Source: a virus
Reading direction: 5' to 3' (one strand)
Virus record (IMG/VR): IMGVR_UViG_3300034066_000842
Span: 1 to 20,619 of that record
Length of the DNA stretch: 20,619 nt
In this document: in pieces, positions 1 to 5,256 of the stretch
Numbering within the stretch: the stretch's first letter is position 1
Layout of the letters: every line of letters begins with the position of its first letter
Made by a program: the position numbers and the translations under genes
The notes under the pieces: model-generated
What the model was told of the DNA's origin: nothing
The model's database searches: none
The model's input: only the letters and a program-made list of their open reading frames with translations

Positions 1-92
1 ATACTGTCAGTTGAATCTATACTTGAGGGATCAACATATAAAATATCACCTCTACTATTCTTTAAGAAATTATCTAAGCGACTAAGACCCAT
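1..92 (-). CDS. Large virion structural protein, N-terminal fragment (runs off the left edge)
   Basis: Reading leftwards from the ATG at 92 gives an uninterrupted frame to the window edge, about 30 residues beginning MGLSRLDNFLKNSRGDILYV and continuing with a DPSSIDSTDS-type stretch. I recognise this opening as that of a very large structural protein found in many marine T4-like phages, where it is followed by a beta-helix or fibre-like body. Only the N-terminus is here, so the length and domains cannot be judged. No clear Shine-Dalgarno is visible, but a late-promoter-like octamer lies about 30 nt upstream, which suits a late virion gene. A small-RNA unit and its terminator separate it from the genes further right. 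The identification rests on recall of the N-terminal sequence; the role in tail or fibre structure is inferred. Confidence 0.75.
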   Translation of the reverse strand, partial: MGLSRLDNFLKNSRGDILYVDPSSIDSTDS

Positions 93-121
93 TTTATTAT
101 ACTAAGATTTCTATTATGATT

Positions 122-129
122 TATTTATT
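122..129 (-). promoter_or_regulatory. Late-promoter-like octamer AATAAATA
   Basis: On the minus strand the octamer reads AATAAATA, one base from the T4 late promoter TATAAATA. It ends about 30 nt before the ATG at 92. The same spacing is seen for the similar octamers before the gp26-like and gp4-like genes. In AT-rich DNA such matches arise by chance, so the support is the repeated spacing. Confidence 0.4.
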
Positions 130-149
130 CACTTAAAAATCCGCAATAG

Positions 150-219
150 AAATACAATAAAACCCTCACAAGGAGGGTTCTACCGTCACACTTTTTGGGT
201 CACTGCGAATTAGTATCGC
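150..219 (-). ncRNA. Putative small phage RNA, about 70 nt, between a consensus promoter and a terminator
   Basis: Transcription from the promoter at 226-254 should start near 219 and stop at the terminator hairpin at 161-179. The interval has no credible ORF: the only ATG nearby reads three codons before a stop. The RNA would begin with a small hairpin (TGCGA, loop TACTAAT, TCGCA), then a single-stranded segment containing two direct copies of GTGAC flanking CCAAAAAGT, and end with the terminator stem-loop. The ends are estimates. It might instead be a leader that partly reads through into the gene at 92. I do not recognise the RNA as a known family. Confidence 0.5.
153..179 (-). terminator. 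Rho-independent terminator, minus strand
   Basis: A perfect 7-bp stem (AACCCTC/GAGGGTT, 161-167 with 173-179) closes a 5-nt loop. On the minus strand it is followed at once by TTTTATTGTATT. On the plus strand the flank is CTACCG with no T-run, so it works leftwards. It would end the short transcript started at the promoter at 226-254 and insulate the structural gene at the left edge. Confidence 0.75.
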
Positions 220-225
220 ATATTA

Positions 226-254
226 ATTATAAGATAAATTTTAATGGTTGTCAA
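226..254 (-). promoter_or_regulatory. Consensus sigma70-type promoter
   Basis: On the minus strand there is a perfect TTGACA (249-254), a 17-bp spacer and a perfect TATAAT (226-231). The -35 box lies inside the last codons of the 54-aa gene. This is a full consensus promoter for host vegetative RNA polymerase, so it should be active early and without phage factors. Its -35 region shares the longer string CTTGACAACC with the promoter at 1544-1572. Confidence 0.8.
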
Positions 255-405
255 GCATATATTCTACAGTATTTGCAATATCATTCATAGCAACTCTTAA
301 TTCTGGTTGTTGTCCAGATTCTTGTTTAACAACTGGACGATGATCATCAGTTAATGTCCATCTCCATTGCTTCATTTCAGTACAATACCACAAATTAATT
401 TTCAT
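241..405 (-). CDS. Small conserved phage protein, 54 aa, unknown function
   Basis: The frame runs from the ATG at 405 to TAA at 241-243 and encodes 54 residues beginning MKINLWYCTEMKQWRWTL and ending EYMLDNH. The composition is soluble, Trp-rich near the N-terminus (three Trp in the first 16 residues) with an acidic helix-like C-terminal half. It resembles small hypothetical proteins I recall from cyanomyoviruses, which is the main reason to call such a short frame. Its first 11 nt overlap the end of the 51-aa gene upstream, indicating translational coupling. The last codons carry the -35 element of the promoter at 226-254. No function can be assigned. Confidence 0.7.
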   Translation of the reverse strand: MKINLWYCTEMKQWRWTLTDDHRPVVKQESGQQPELRVAMNDIANTVEYMLDNH

Positions 406-550
406 TTTTAAATTTCTCCAACTTCAACCAATTAATAAGGGCATTGATTTCCATTCTTTTTTCCTCAGTAAAATCAACACCTTTACTAAAGATATAAAAA
501 TCGAGTGCTTCAATAGTAATATCTCGATCTCGTTGTGAAATTAGTGACAT
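395..550 (-). CDS. Small phage protein, 51 aa, unknown function
   Basis: The frame runs from the ATG at 550 to TAA at 395-397 and encodes 51 residues (MSLISQRDRDITIEALDFYI...). It is charged, predicted mostly helical and without a membrane segment. The end overlaps the start of the 54-aa gene by 11 nt, so the two are probably co-translated. It begins just after tRNA-Thr in transcription order (17 nt from the tRNA 3' end), so the tRNA and both small genes may share a transcript that is processed at the tRNA. I do not recognise a family. The support is the coding-like composition and the coupled arrangement. Confidence 0.6.
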   Translation of the reverse strand: MSLISQRDRDITIEALDFYIFSKGVDFTEEKRMEINALINWLKLEKFKNEN

Positions 551-566
551 AAGAGTAATAAACTCA

Positions 567-638
567 AGCCTTCCATCGGACTTGAACCGATGACCGCTCG
601 CTTACAAGGCGAGTGCTCTACCACTGAGCTAGAAAGGC
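567..638 (-). tRNA. tRNA-Thr (anticodon UGU)
   Basis: The minus strand folds into a perfect cloverleaf: acceptor GCCTTTC/GGAAGGC with one G-T pair, D stem GCTC/GAGC, anticodon stem CTCGC/GCGAG with loop CTTGTAA, a 5-nt variable region, and T stem ATCGG/CCGAT with loop TTCAAGT. The anticodon is TGT (Thr). No CCA is encoded, and the base after the acceptor stem is T. UGU reads ACA, a codon favoured in AT-rich genomes, so the likely role is to supplement host decoding. It sits 1 nt after the stop of the 93-aa gene. Confidence 0.95.
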
Positions 639-639
639 A

Positions 640-921
640 TTAATCTACAGGAAGATCTTCAGGATTTTCTAATTCTATTGGGAATAAACAAGGATGTGCT
701 TCCTCATCAATCAAATAAAAAGAAGTTTTGTATAAATCTTCAGGATCGTATCTTCTATTTTTATCAGCAATAGAAATTAATTCTGGATCTTCTATAGAAA
801 TGGCGGGAAGTTCATCAAAAGTAAATGGTATATGATTAATAAAATACATTTTTACAATCATACTTCCTTTATTATACCAACAGTACGTGGCATCGATTCT
901 GTACGCCATAAGAATCACCAT
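640..921 (-). CDS. Conserved phage protein, up to 93 aa, unknown function; start uncertain
   Basis: The longest frame starts at 921 (MVILMAYRID...) and stops at 640-642. Two internal starts are plausible: ATG at 909 (MAYRIDATYCWYN) and ATG at 861 (MIVKMYFINHIPF), the last preceded by AAAGGA. The C-terminal half is very acidic (DELPAISIEDPEL, DPEDLY, ENPEDLPVD). The TATAAATA octamer at 923-930 would place transcription start near 917, downstream of the first ATG, so an internal start is likely if that promoter is used. The gene resembles small hypothetical proteins of marine T4-like phages. No domain is recognised. It lies directly upstream of tRNA-Thr on the same strand. Confidence 0.7.
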   Translation of the reverse strand: MVILMAYRIDATYCWYNKGSMIVKMYFINHIPFTFDELPAISIEDPELISIADKNRRYDPEDLYKTSFYLIDEEAHPCLFPIELENPEDLPVD

Positions 922-922
922 T

Positions 923-930
923 TATTTATA
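923..930 (-). promoter_or_regulatory. T4-type late promoter TATAAATA
   Basis: An exact match to the T4 late promoter -10 octamer on the minus strand. It lies immediately upstream of the 93-aa gene and would produce a transcript covering that gene and possibly tRNA-Thr. It is so close to the first ATG that it argues for a downstream start codon. Confidence 0.5.
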
Positions 931-965
931 TATGGGGGGCGGAGAGTTATACTCAATCCCTTTAG

Positions 966-1184
966 TTATTCCCCCCTATCATCGATATAAGATGCAGGAT
1001 TGTATTTTAAATATTCATAAAAAGTCAATTTCATTTCTTTTTGTGACATGCCACAATGCTTAGCAGCAGCTGGCAAAGTCATGGTACAATAAAACAAACC
1101 TTCATTTGCCTCTTTTACATTTTCTGGGGTTGTTTTAACCACAGATTCACATAGGGTCCTATAAGAAATTTTATAAGGATTCAT
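966..1184 (-). CDS. Small protein with a possible helix-turn-helix, 72 aa
   Basis: The frame encodes 72 residues from the ATG at 1184 (MNPYKISYRTLCESVVKTTP...). Residues about 36-60 (TLPAAAKHCGMSQKEMKLTFYEYL) have the spacing of a helix-turn-helix: a helix with AAAKHC, a turn at GMS, and a second helix rich in Lys and Glu. This could mean DNA binding, but there is no family match I can name and the second helix is more acidic than a typical recognition helix. Similar short proteins occur in cyanomyoviruses. It follows tRNA-Gly in transcription order, separated by a small hairpin. Confidence 0.65.
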   Translation of the reverse strand: MNPYKISYRTLCESVVKTTPENVKEANEGLFYCTMTLPAAAKHCGMSQKEMKLTFYEYLKYNPASYIDDRGE

Positions 1185-1210
1185 AAAAAGATTTTGTAAA
1201 AATTTTTGAT

Positions 1211-1229
1211 ACCAAAATTCTATTTTGGT
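1211..1229 (-). other. Hairpin downstream of tRNA-Gly (weak terminator or processing signal)
   Basis: ACCAAAA/TTTTGGT form a perfect 7-bp stem with a 5-nt loop, 1 nt after the tRNA-Gly discriminator base. On the minus strand it is followed by ATCAAAAATTTTT, so the T-run is 8 nt away. That makes a standard terminator doubtful; a 3'-processing or stability element is an alternative. Confidence 0.4.
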
Positions 1230-1230
1230 A

Positions 1231-1301
1231 AGCGGGTGACGGGAATCGAACCCGTGACTACAACTTGGAAGGATGGTATGTTACCGCTACACCACACCCG
1301 C
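1231..1301 (-). tRNA. tRNA-Gly (anticodon UCC), anticodon stem imperfect
   Basis: The minus strand gives acceptor GCGGGTG/CACCCGC (7 bp perfect), D stem GTGT/ACAT with one G-T pair, loop CTTCCAA with anticodon TCC (Gly), and T stem ACGGG/CCCGT with loop TTCGATT. The anticodon stem CCATC/GTTGT has only three pairs, with C-T at the outer pair and T-T at the fourth pair. No CCA is encoded; the discriminator base is T. UCC reads GGA and GGG, and GGA is the common Gly codon in the neighbouring structural genes. It is probably functional, given the intact acceptor and T arms, but the stem suggests drift. Confidence 0.88.
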
Positions 1302-1306
1302 ATATA

Positions 1307-1510
1307 TTACCCCTTTACAAGGGGGTCTGCATAAACCAAAGTATCAGATCCAAGCACACTCCTAACAAAAGAAAGAACGTTTAAAAATTCTTGAGAATTG
1401 TTACATTCAATTACTTTTTCATCTCCCAGATTTGAATAGATTAAAAAAGTACGTGTACTTGTATCAACTACGCAACGTGTCAAATATTCATCAACGTTTT
1501 CATCAATCAT
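1307..1510 (-). CDS. Small conserved phage protein, 67 aa, unknown function
   Basis: The frame stays open upstream to an ATG at 1609, but I choose the ATG at 1510 (MIDENVDEYLTRCVVD...). A strong sigma70-type promoter lies at 1544-1572, and its transcription start (near 1537) falls downstream of the longer start. The 67-aa product (TRTFLIYSNLGDEKVIECNNSQEFLNVLSFVRS) has an alternating strand-strand-helix pattern and resembles short proteins in cyanomyovirus genomes. With a host-type promoter it is likely an early gene. It ends 5 nt before the 5' end of tRNA-Gly, so both are probably on one transcript. No function is known to me. Confidence 0.7.
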   Translation of the reverse strand: MIDENVDEYLTRCVVDTSTRTFLIYSNLGDEKVIECNNSQEFLNVLSFVRSVLGSDTLVYADPLVKG

Positions 1511-1543
1511 ATTTATTGTGGTTGTTGCGTTGTTTACCTGATT

Positions 1544-1572
1544 ATAATAGCAAGATCTTAAACGGTTGTCAA
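1544..1572 (-). promoter_or_regulatory. Sigma70-type promoter with extended -10
   Basis: On the minus strand there is a perfect TTGACA (1567-1572), a 17-bp spacer and TATTAT (1544-1549) preceded by TGC, an extended -10 motif. A perfect TATAAT is also present 3 nt further on, at 20-bp spacing. The site drives the 67-aa gene and tRNA-Gly. The -35 region shares CTTGACAACC with the promoter at 226-254. Confidence 0.7.
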
Positions 1573-1592
1573 GCCCCCCCTGGGGATGCCAT

Positions 1593-2387
1593 TTAATAAG
1601 GTCCACCATACACAGGATCTGTGAGAATTCCCGCTACTACAAGTTGATCTGCAGAATCATCATCATTTTCTTTTATTTTTCTATTATAAGACCACACATG
1701 AAATTCATATTCTGTTTTATATTTTTTCACTTTAGTTGCTAAAGTATTATACGAAGATATTCCAGCAGATGAATTTGAATATTGAGTTATTAATGGTGAT
1801 ACACCTGATGCTATAGTAGACCCAGGACAAGTTCCACCGAATATTGGAATCGGTGAACTTGATATTGAAAATACATTACCAATTGTAGATCCACCGTTTA
1901 CAGTATATCGAGTATTTTTACCAATACCAGAATTTCCTGAATTTACAGTGACATATCCTTCACCTTCAAATGGATTCTCAACACTTACGTCTAAATTATC
2001 CACTTTAGGGTATGTATATGCTTCTAGTGCATCACCCTTAATTATACCATATGCAATTGGTATTGATCCTAATCCAACAATCCCTAAAGACGCCGCAGAT
2101 GCAACACCAACACTAGCAACAAGACTTCCATAAGTGGAAGTAATCCAAGCAGTATCTGCAGTATAACAAGATGTATTTAATCCAGTATTGCCACCTAAAG
2201 ATACTGCAGTAGCTTTTGCAGCATTTGCAGAAGTTAAAAGATTTAATGCCAAATCATCAAATTGTTTTGATGGCAATCTATAAGAAGCAGCTAATCCAGC
2301 AGCCCTATCACGATACTCTGGAAGTCCATCAGAGTTCTGTTCTAATTGAGATGCTTCTAAAGTTAATAAATTTACAAGTTCAGACAT
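1593..2387 (-). CDS. Unknown protein, 264 aa, possible virion component
   Basis: The frame starts at the ATG at 2387 (MSELVNLLTLEASQLEQN...). Residues 1-70 look helical, with a stretch rich in Leu and Ala (FDDLALNLLTSANAAKATA). Residues about 85-118 are hydrophobic and Gly/Ala-rich (SVGVASAASLGIVGLGSIP), and could be a membrane segment or a buried structural helix. Residues 130-220 are Ser/Thr/Gly/Asn-rich and beta-like. The C-terminus is charged (KKYKTEYEFHVWSYNRKIKENDDD). I recognise no family. Composition and position beside tail genes suggest a structural or virion-associated protein, but this is inference. Only 28 nt separate its start from the divergent glycosyltransferase-like gene, so any promoters overlap. 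Confidence 0.75.
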   Translation of the reverse strand: MSELVNLLTLEASQLEQNSDGLPEYRDRAAGLAASYRLPSKQFDDLALNLLTSANAAKATAVSLGGNTGLNTSCYTADTAWITSTYGSLVASVGVASAASLGIVGLGSIPIAYGIIKGDALEAYTYPKVDNLDVSVENPFEGEGYVTVNSGNSGIGKNTRYTVNGGSTIGNVFSISSSPIPIFGGTCPGSTIASGVSPLITQYSNSSAGISSYNTLATKVKKYKTEYEFHVWSYNRKIKENDDDSADQLVVAGILTDPVYGGPY

Positions 2388-2415
2388 TTTAAATTATCAT
2401 TATAATTTTATATAT

Positions 2416-3174
2416 ATGATATTTAAAAATGAAATGAAAATAGCATTATTATTGACTGGATACATGAGAAATTGGGAGAACCACTTCCAAAACATAAAAT
2501 CTAATATTATTGACAAGTATTCAACTGATGTATATATCAGTTCTTACAATTATTCCGAACTTTACATGGGATCTGGAATAGTTCGGATAGATATAGATAA
2601 AATAATAAAAGAATATAAACCTAAAAACTACTTGTTTAGAGATAAAGAGACTCTTCCAGAATTTAAATTCAAATCAAATGGGTTAGAAATAAATGGAAGA
2701 GAATGGTCATATAGAATCCTCCGACAATGGTATTCTAATTATTTGGGATTGCGTCTTTTTAATCCCATGGAATATGACACTATTATCAAATGTAGAGGCG
2801 ACTTTTCTATTAAAAATTTTAAACTTCAACCAGATAAAGATTTAGTCCTACCAGCATGGAAAGTTCATCCAGGACCGTGTAATCCAGAAGATTCTTACGT
2901 GGATTACTTTGCCCATGGTAACTGTTATTGGATGAAAAAATATCTTAAATTATATACGAAAACAAAAGAGATGCACGATAATGATTGGGGTGATGTCTCT
3001 CTTGGAGAAACCCTAATCAAATCATACATCGACAGGTATATTGGTCCAGAGCATATCACACTTGATTATGATATGGATTGGATGATGAGAGATGAACCTT
3101 GGATGTCAGAGGTCCAAAAGATCTATAAAAAACACGACCCTCTCAAAGTTGTAACCATTGAGAAGGATGTGTAG
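2416..3174 (+). CDS. Glycosyltransferase-like protein (nucleotide-diphospho-sugar transferase fold suspected)
   Basis: This is the only plus-strand gene left of 17 kb. The product is 252 aa from the ATG at 2416; the ATG at 2434 (MKIALLLTGYMRNW) is an equally plausible start and matches how related proteins open. The N-terminal pattern (MKIALLLTGYMRNW, then KYSTDVYISSYNY) and the later YDTIIKCRGDF are what I know from phage and giant-virus glycosyltransferase-like proteins, where a beta-strand followed by G-x-x-R-x-W/Y begins the nucleotide-sugar domain and an R-x-D segment stands in for DxD. No signal peptide or membrane helix is visible. The substrate is unknown: host surface glycan, virion protein or DNA are all possible. 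The end overlaps the oppositely oriented oxygenase gene by 32 nt. It is likely acquired cargo. Confidence 0.7.
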   Translation: MIFKNEMKIALLLTGYMRNWENHFQNIKSNIIDKYSTDVYISSYNYSELYMGSGIVRIDIDKIIKEYKPKNYLFRDKETLPEFKFKSNGLEINGREWSYRILRQWYSNYLGLRLFNPMEYDTIIKCRGDFSIKNFKLQPDKDLVLPAWKVHPGPCNPEDSYVDYFAHGNCYWMKKYLKLYTKTKEMHDNDWGDVSLGETLIKSYIDRYIGPEHITLDYDMDWMMRDEPWMSEVQKIYKKHDPLKVVTIEKDV

Positions 3175-3817
3175 ACCCTTGATGATAATCTGGATTTTGT
3201 GGTTTTAAAGTAACTCGAATATCTCCAGGAATAACTAACCTCTCCCCTTGTCGTTCGGTAAACTTTTGAGTAAAATGACCAATTTTACTTGGAAATATTA
3301 CAACACTACCTTCAATAGGAGTAATACTATAAACATTACAATTATACTTATTATATCCAGTAATTAAATTTCTTTGCATTGCTTCCATGAACAAATCACC
3401 AACACATTCATTAGGATTTTTTTCTTGTGCTACGCAAAATTTATCAGAAGTCTCATCAGTTTTAACATAATAAACAAAACTCAAATCTGATGCATTGTGA
3501 TTATGAGGTTTTACAGATGGTGTCTCATCATCTTGATGATATCCAACCCAAGATTTGATAATATGATAATCTAATTTTGAATAATCAACATTTAAATATC
3601 CAAAATAATTATCAACATGTGTACGTAATTCTTCAAAAAAAGGTTTACAAGACTTTTTTTGATGAACAAAAATTCTACCAGAATATTCTGGACTTTCATT
3701 CTGATATCCATCAAACCAATAGTCACGAAGTTCATCAAGATTACTCTTAATTTTTTCGTGACAATCCACCATTCCCTGATAAACAATCAGGGGGAATGCT
3801 TCATGTACTCTATGCAT
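3143..3817 (-). CDS. 2OG-Fe(II) oxygenase-like protein
   Basis: The start is the ATG at 3817, which overlaps the upstream stop as TGATG; a GTG at 3820 is in frame but less likely. The 224-aa product carries the signatures of the small 2OG-Fe(II) oxygenases common in cyanophages: KPHNHNASDLSFVYYV (residues about 103-118), giving the His cluster of the iron site, and VVIFPSKIGHF (about 172-182) followed by GERLVIPGDIRVTL, the strand pair that supplies the distal His and the Arg for 2-oxoglutarate. Such enzymes hydroxylate proteins, nucleic acids or small molecules; the substrate here is unknown. The gene is last in the tail operon and its 3' end lies inside the convergent glycosyltransferase-like gene. 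Confidence 0.8.
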   Translation of the reverse strand: MHRVHEAFPLIVYQGMVDCHEKIKSNLDELRDYWFDGYQNESPEYSGRIFVHQKKSCKPFFEELRTHVDNYFGYLNVDYSKLDYHIIKSWVGYHQDDETPSVKPHNHNASDLSFVYYVKTDETSDKFCVAQEKNPNECVGDLFMEAMQRNLITGYNKYNCNVYSITPIEGSVVIFPSKIGHFTQKFTERQGERLVIPGDIRVTLKPQNPDYHQGSTHPSQWLQL

Positions 3818-4473
3818 CACTTACCGTTAATATTATATTCCTTATTATCCCCTGGATAGTCTGCTGGTGTCAAGCCTTGATACTCAGAAATATTTTTATT
3901 TGTATCAATACGTTCACCAAACACAACATAATCACAATTAATTGAAGTTCCAGAATTATTTTTGATATGAATTTTATTACCCCATTCAATTTTATCGACA
4001 AATAATTCTTGCCAATGTCCATTTGGAGTTAACGTTATCGCTAAAGTTTCCATATCAACAAAATCTTTCCAATAATCTGGCAACTCAATATAAGAGTTAT
4101 TTACTAGTTTTCCACGCAAATATACATCTGCAGTTGGTCCTTCCAGACAAATATATCTAAGACGATGTTCTTGTTTTGTTGGGTGTTGAATATCAAAAGA
4201 TTTCTTAGAATCCCAAACTGCAGCCTTTGCATTTAATGAACTAACTGATGCAGTTTTAACATCTGCTGCTTGAACAATTTGATCCGCCTTTAAATTTCCA
4301 ACCTTAACGTTATAATGAATCCAGGGAGTACATGCTTCTTTTGGATAATCATCATCCCCAGTCAAAGATTTTAAAATATAATCAAATTTTGTAGAGAATG
4401 GTCCTTTAATACCTTTATCTCCACAATTTCTTCGTCCAACTCTTTTTGATACAAAAGTTCCTTCTTCAGCCAT
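3817..4473 (-). CDS. Virion structural protein with conserved fibre-type C-terminal domain (paralogue 1)
   Basis: 218 aa. Residues 1-95 are unlike the neighbour and include GDKGIKGPFSTKFDYIL and a short Ala/Val-rich, coiled-coil-like stretch (KADQIVQAADVKTASVSSLNAKA). From about residue 88 to the end it carries a domain also found in the next gene: K-K-x-F-D-I-x-H-P-T-K, R-L-R-x-x-C-x-E-G-P, V-Y-x-R-G-K, IELPxYW, TLTPxG, then YGERxD-like and SEYQGLTPADYPGDN. I know this domain from tail or baseplate-associated structural proteins of many marine myoviruses. Its exact fold and role are not known to me. It overlaps the oxygenase start (TGATG) and follows paralogue 2 by 2 nt, so the two are co-translated. 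Confidence 0.8.
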   Translation of the reverse strand: MAEEGTFVSKRVGRRNCGDKGIKGPFSTKFDYILKSLTGDDDYPKEACTPWIHYNVKVGNLKADQIVQAADVKTASVSSLNAKAAVWDSKKSFDIQHPTKQEHRLRYICLEGPTADVYLRGKLVNNSYIELPDYWKDFVDMETLAITLTPNGHWQELFVDKIEWGNKIHIKNNSGTSINCDYVVFGERIDTNKNISEYQGLTPADYPGDNKEYNINGK

Positions 4474-4475
4474 TT

Positions 4476-5255
4476 TTAATCCTCCTTAACATCATAATGA
4501 TATCCAGATACAGAGTATTCATCATTATTACCTGGATAATCTGCAGGGGTAGAACCTTCGTATTCAGGAATTAGTTTTTCACCATCTTTTCTTTCACCAT
4601 AAACATGATAAAAGCAATGTATTGGGAATCCATTATTTTTTATATAAATTTTATTATCTTTAATATCCTCAACAACTAGGTCTTGATTTATTCCAATCGG
4701 TGTTAAATTAACAGTTATAGAATCTTCATCAACTAAATTTAACCAGTATTCTGGAAGTTCTATAATATTTTTTTTAGTTTTACCTCGAAAATATACATCA
4801 TTAGATGGTCCTTCTGGGCAAGTATGGCGAAGTCTCCACCCCTCTTTTGTCGGGTGTGGAATGTCAAAATTCTTTTTAGCAGAAAGAATATGCCCACCAC
4901 AACGTGACATCACTTCACCCTGAGCAATAATATTATTACCAGCACTAATGTTACCATTTACATCGAGATGTGTAAAAATAGCAGCATTACCAATTACACC
5001 TAATGAATAAGGTGAATTGTTACCAGTACATAAAGCACCAGGAATAATATTTGGTGGAGAGTCTGAGTTTTTATTTGGACCAACCATCAAGGTAGCTTTT
5101 GGTCCTGCACCAAAAACTTTTGGATCTCCAACAACTTCTGGTCCTTCTACATACGCAGATCCTCTAATTTCTGTTGGTCCCAATCCCAATACAAGTGACG
5201 GATCACCAACACCAACAAATAATCTTTTTTTAACTTCTACGTCAGGTAATTTCAT
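4476..5255 (-). CDS. Virion structural protein with conserved fibre-type C-terminal domain (paralogue 2)
   Basis: 259 aa. Residues 1-60 are Gly/Pro/Val-rich short strands (VGVGDPSLVLGLGPTEIRGS, then EGPEVVGDPKVFGAGPK), suggesting a repetitive beta structure. Residues about 85-120 continue with NGNISAGNNIIAQGEV, a beta-helix-like rhythm. From about 127 onwards it has the same C-terminal domain as paralogue 1 (FDIPHPTKEGWRLRH, CPEGPSNDVYFRGK, IIELPEYW, TPADYPGNN). The likely role is a homo-oligomeric baseplate or fibre component. It sits 1 nt after the spike gene, so the product may act at the tip of the baseplate. The exact position in the virion is inference. Confidence 0.8.
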   Translation of the reverse strand: MKLPDVEVKKRLFVGVGDPSLVLGLGPTEIRGSAYVEGPEVVGDPKVFGAGPKATLMVGPNKNSDSPPNIIPGALCTGNNSPYSLGVIGNAAIFTHLDVNGNISAGNNIIAQGEVMSRCGGHILSAKKNFDIPHPTKEGWRLRHTCPEGPSNDVYFRGKTKKNIIELPEYWLNLVDEDSITVNLTPIGINQDLVVEDIKDNKIYIKNNGFPIHCFYHVYGERKDGEKLIPEYEGSTPADYPGNNDEYSVSGYHYDVKED

Positions 5256-5256
5256 A

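Noticed and set aside
1307-1609. 100-aa version of the small gene starting at 1609
   Set aside because: The first 33 codons contain a strong promoter whose start point lies downstream, and the residues look non-coding; the 67-aa start at 1510 is preferred.
2505-2545. TTGACA-like element inside the glycosyltransferase-like gene
   Set aside because: No suitable -10 at correct spacing and nothing downstream that needs a separate promoter.
3592-3859. Small frames of about 65 aa on both strands
   Set aside because: Out-of-frame shadows of the oxygenase gene, whose conserved motifs fix the true frame.
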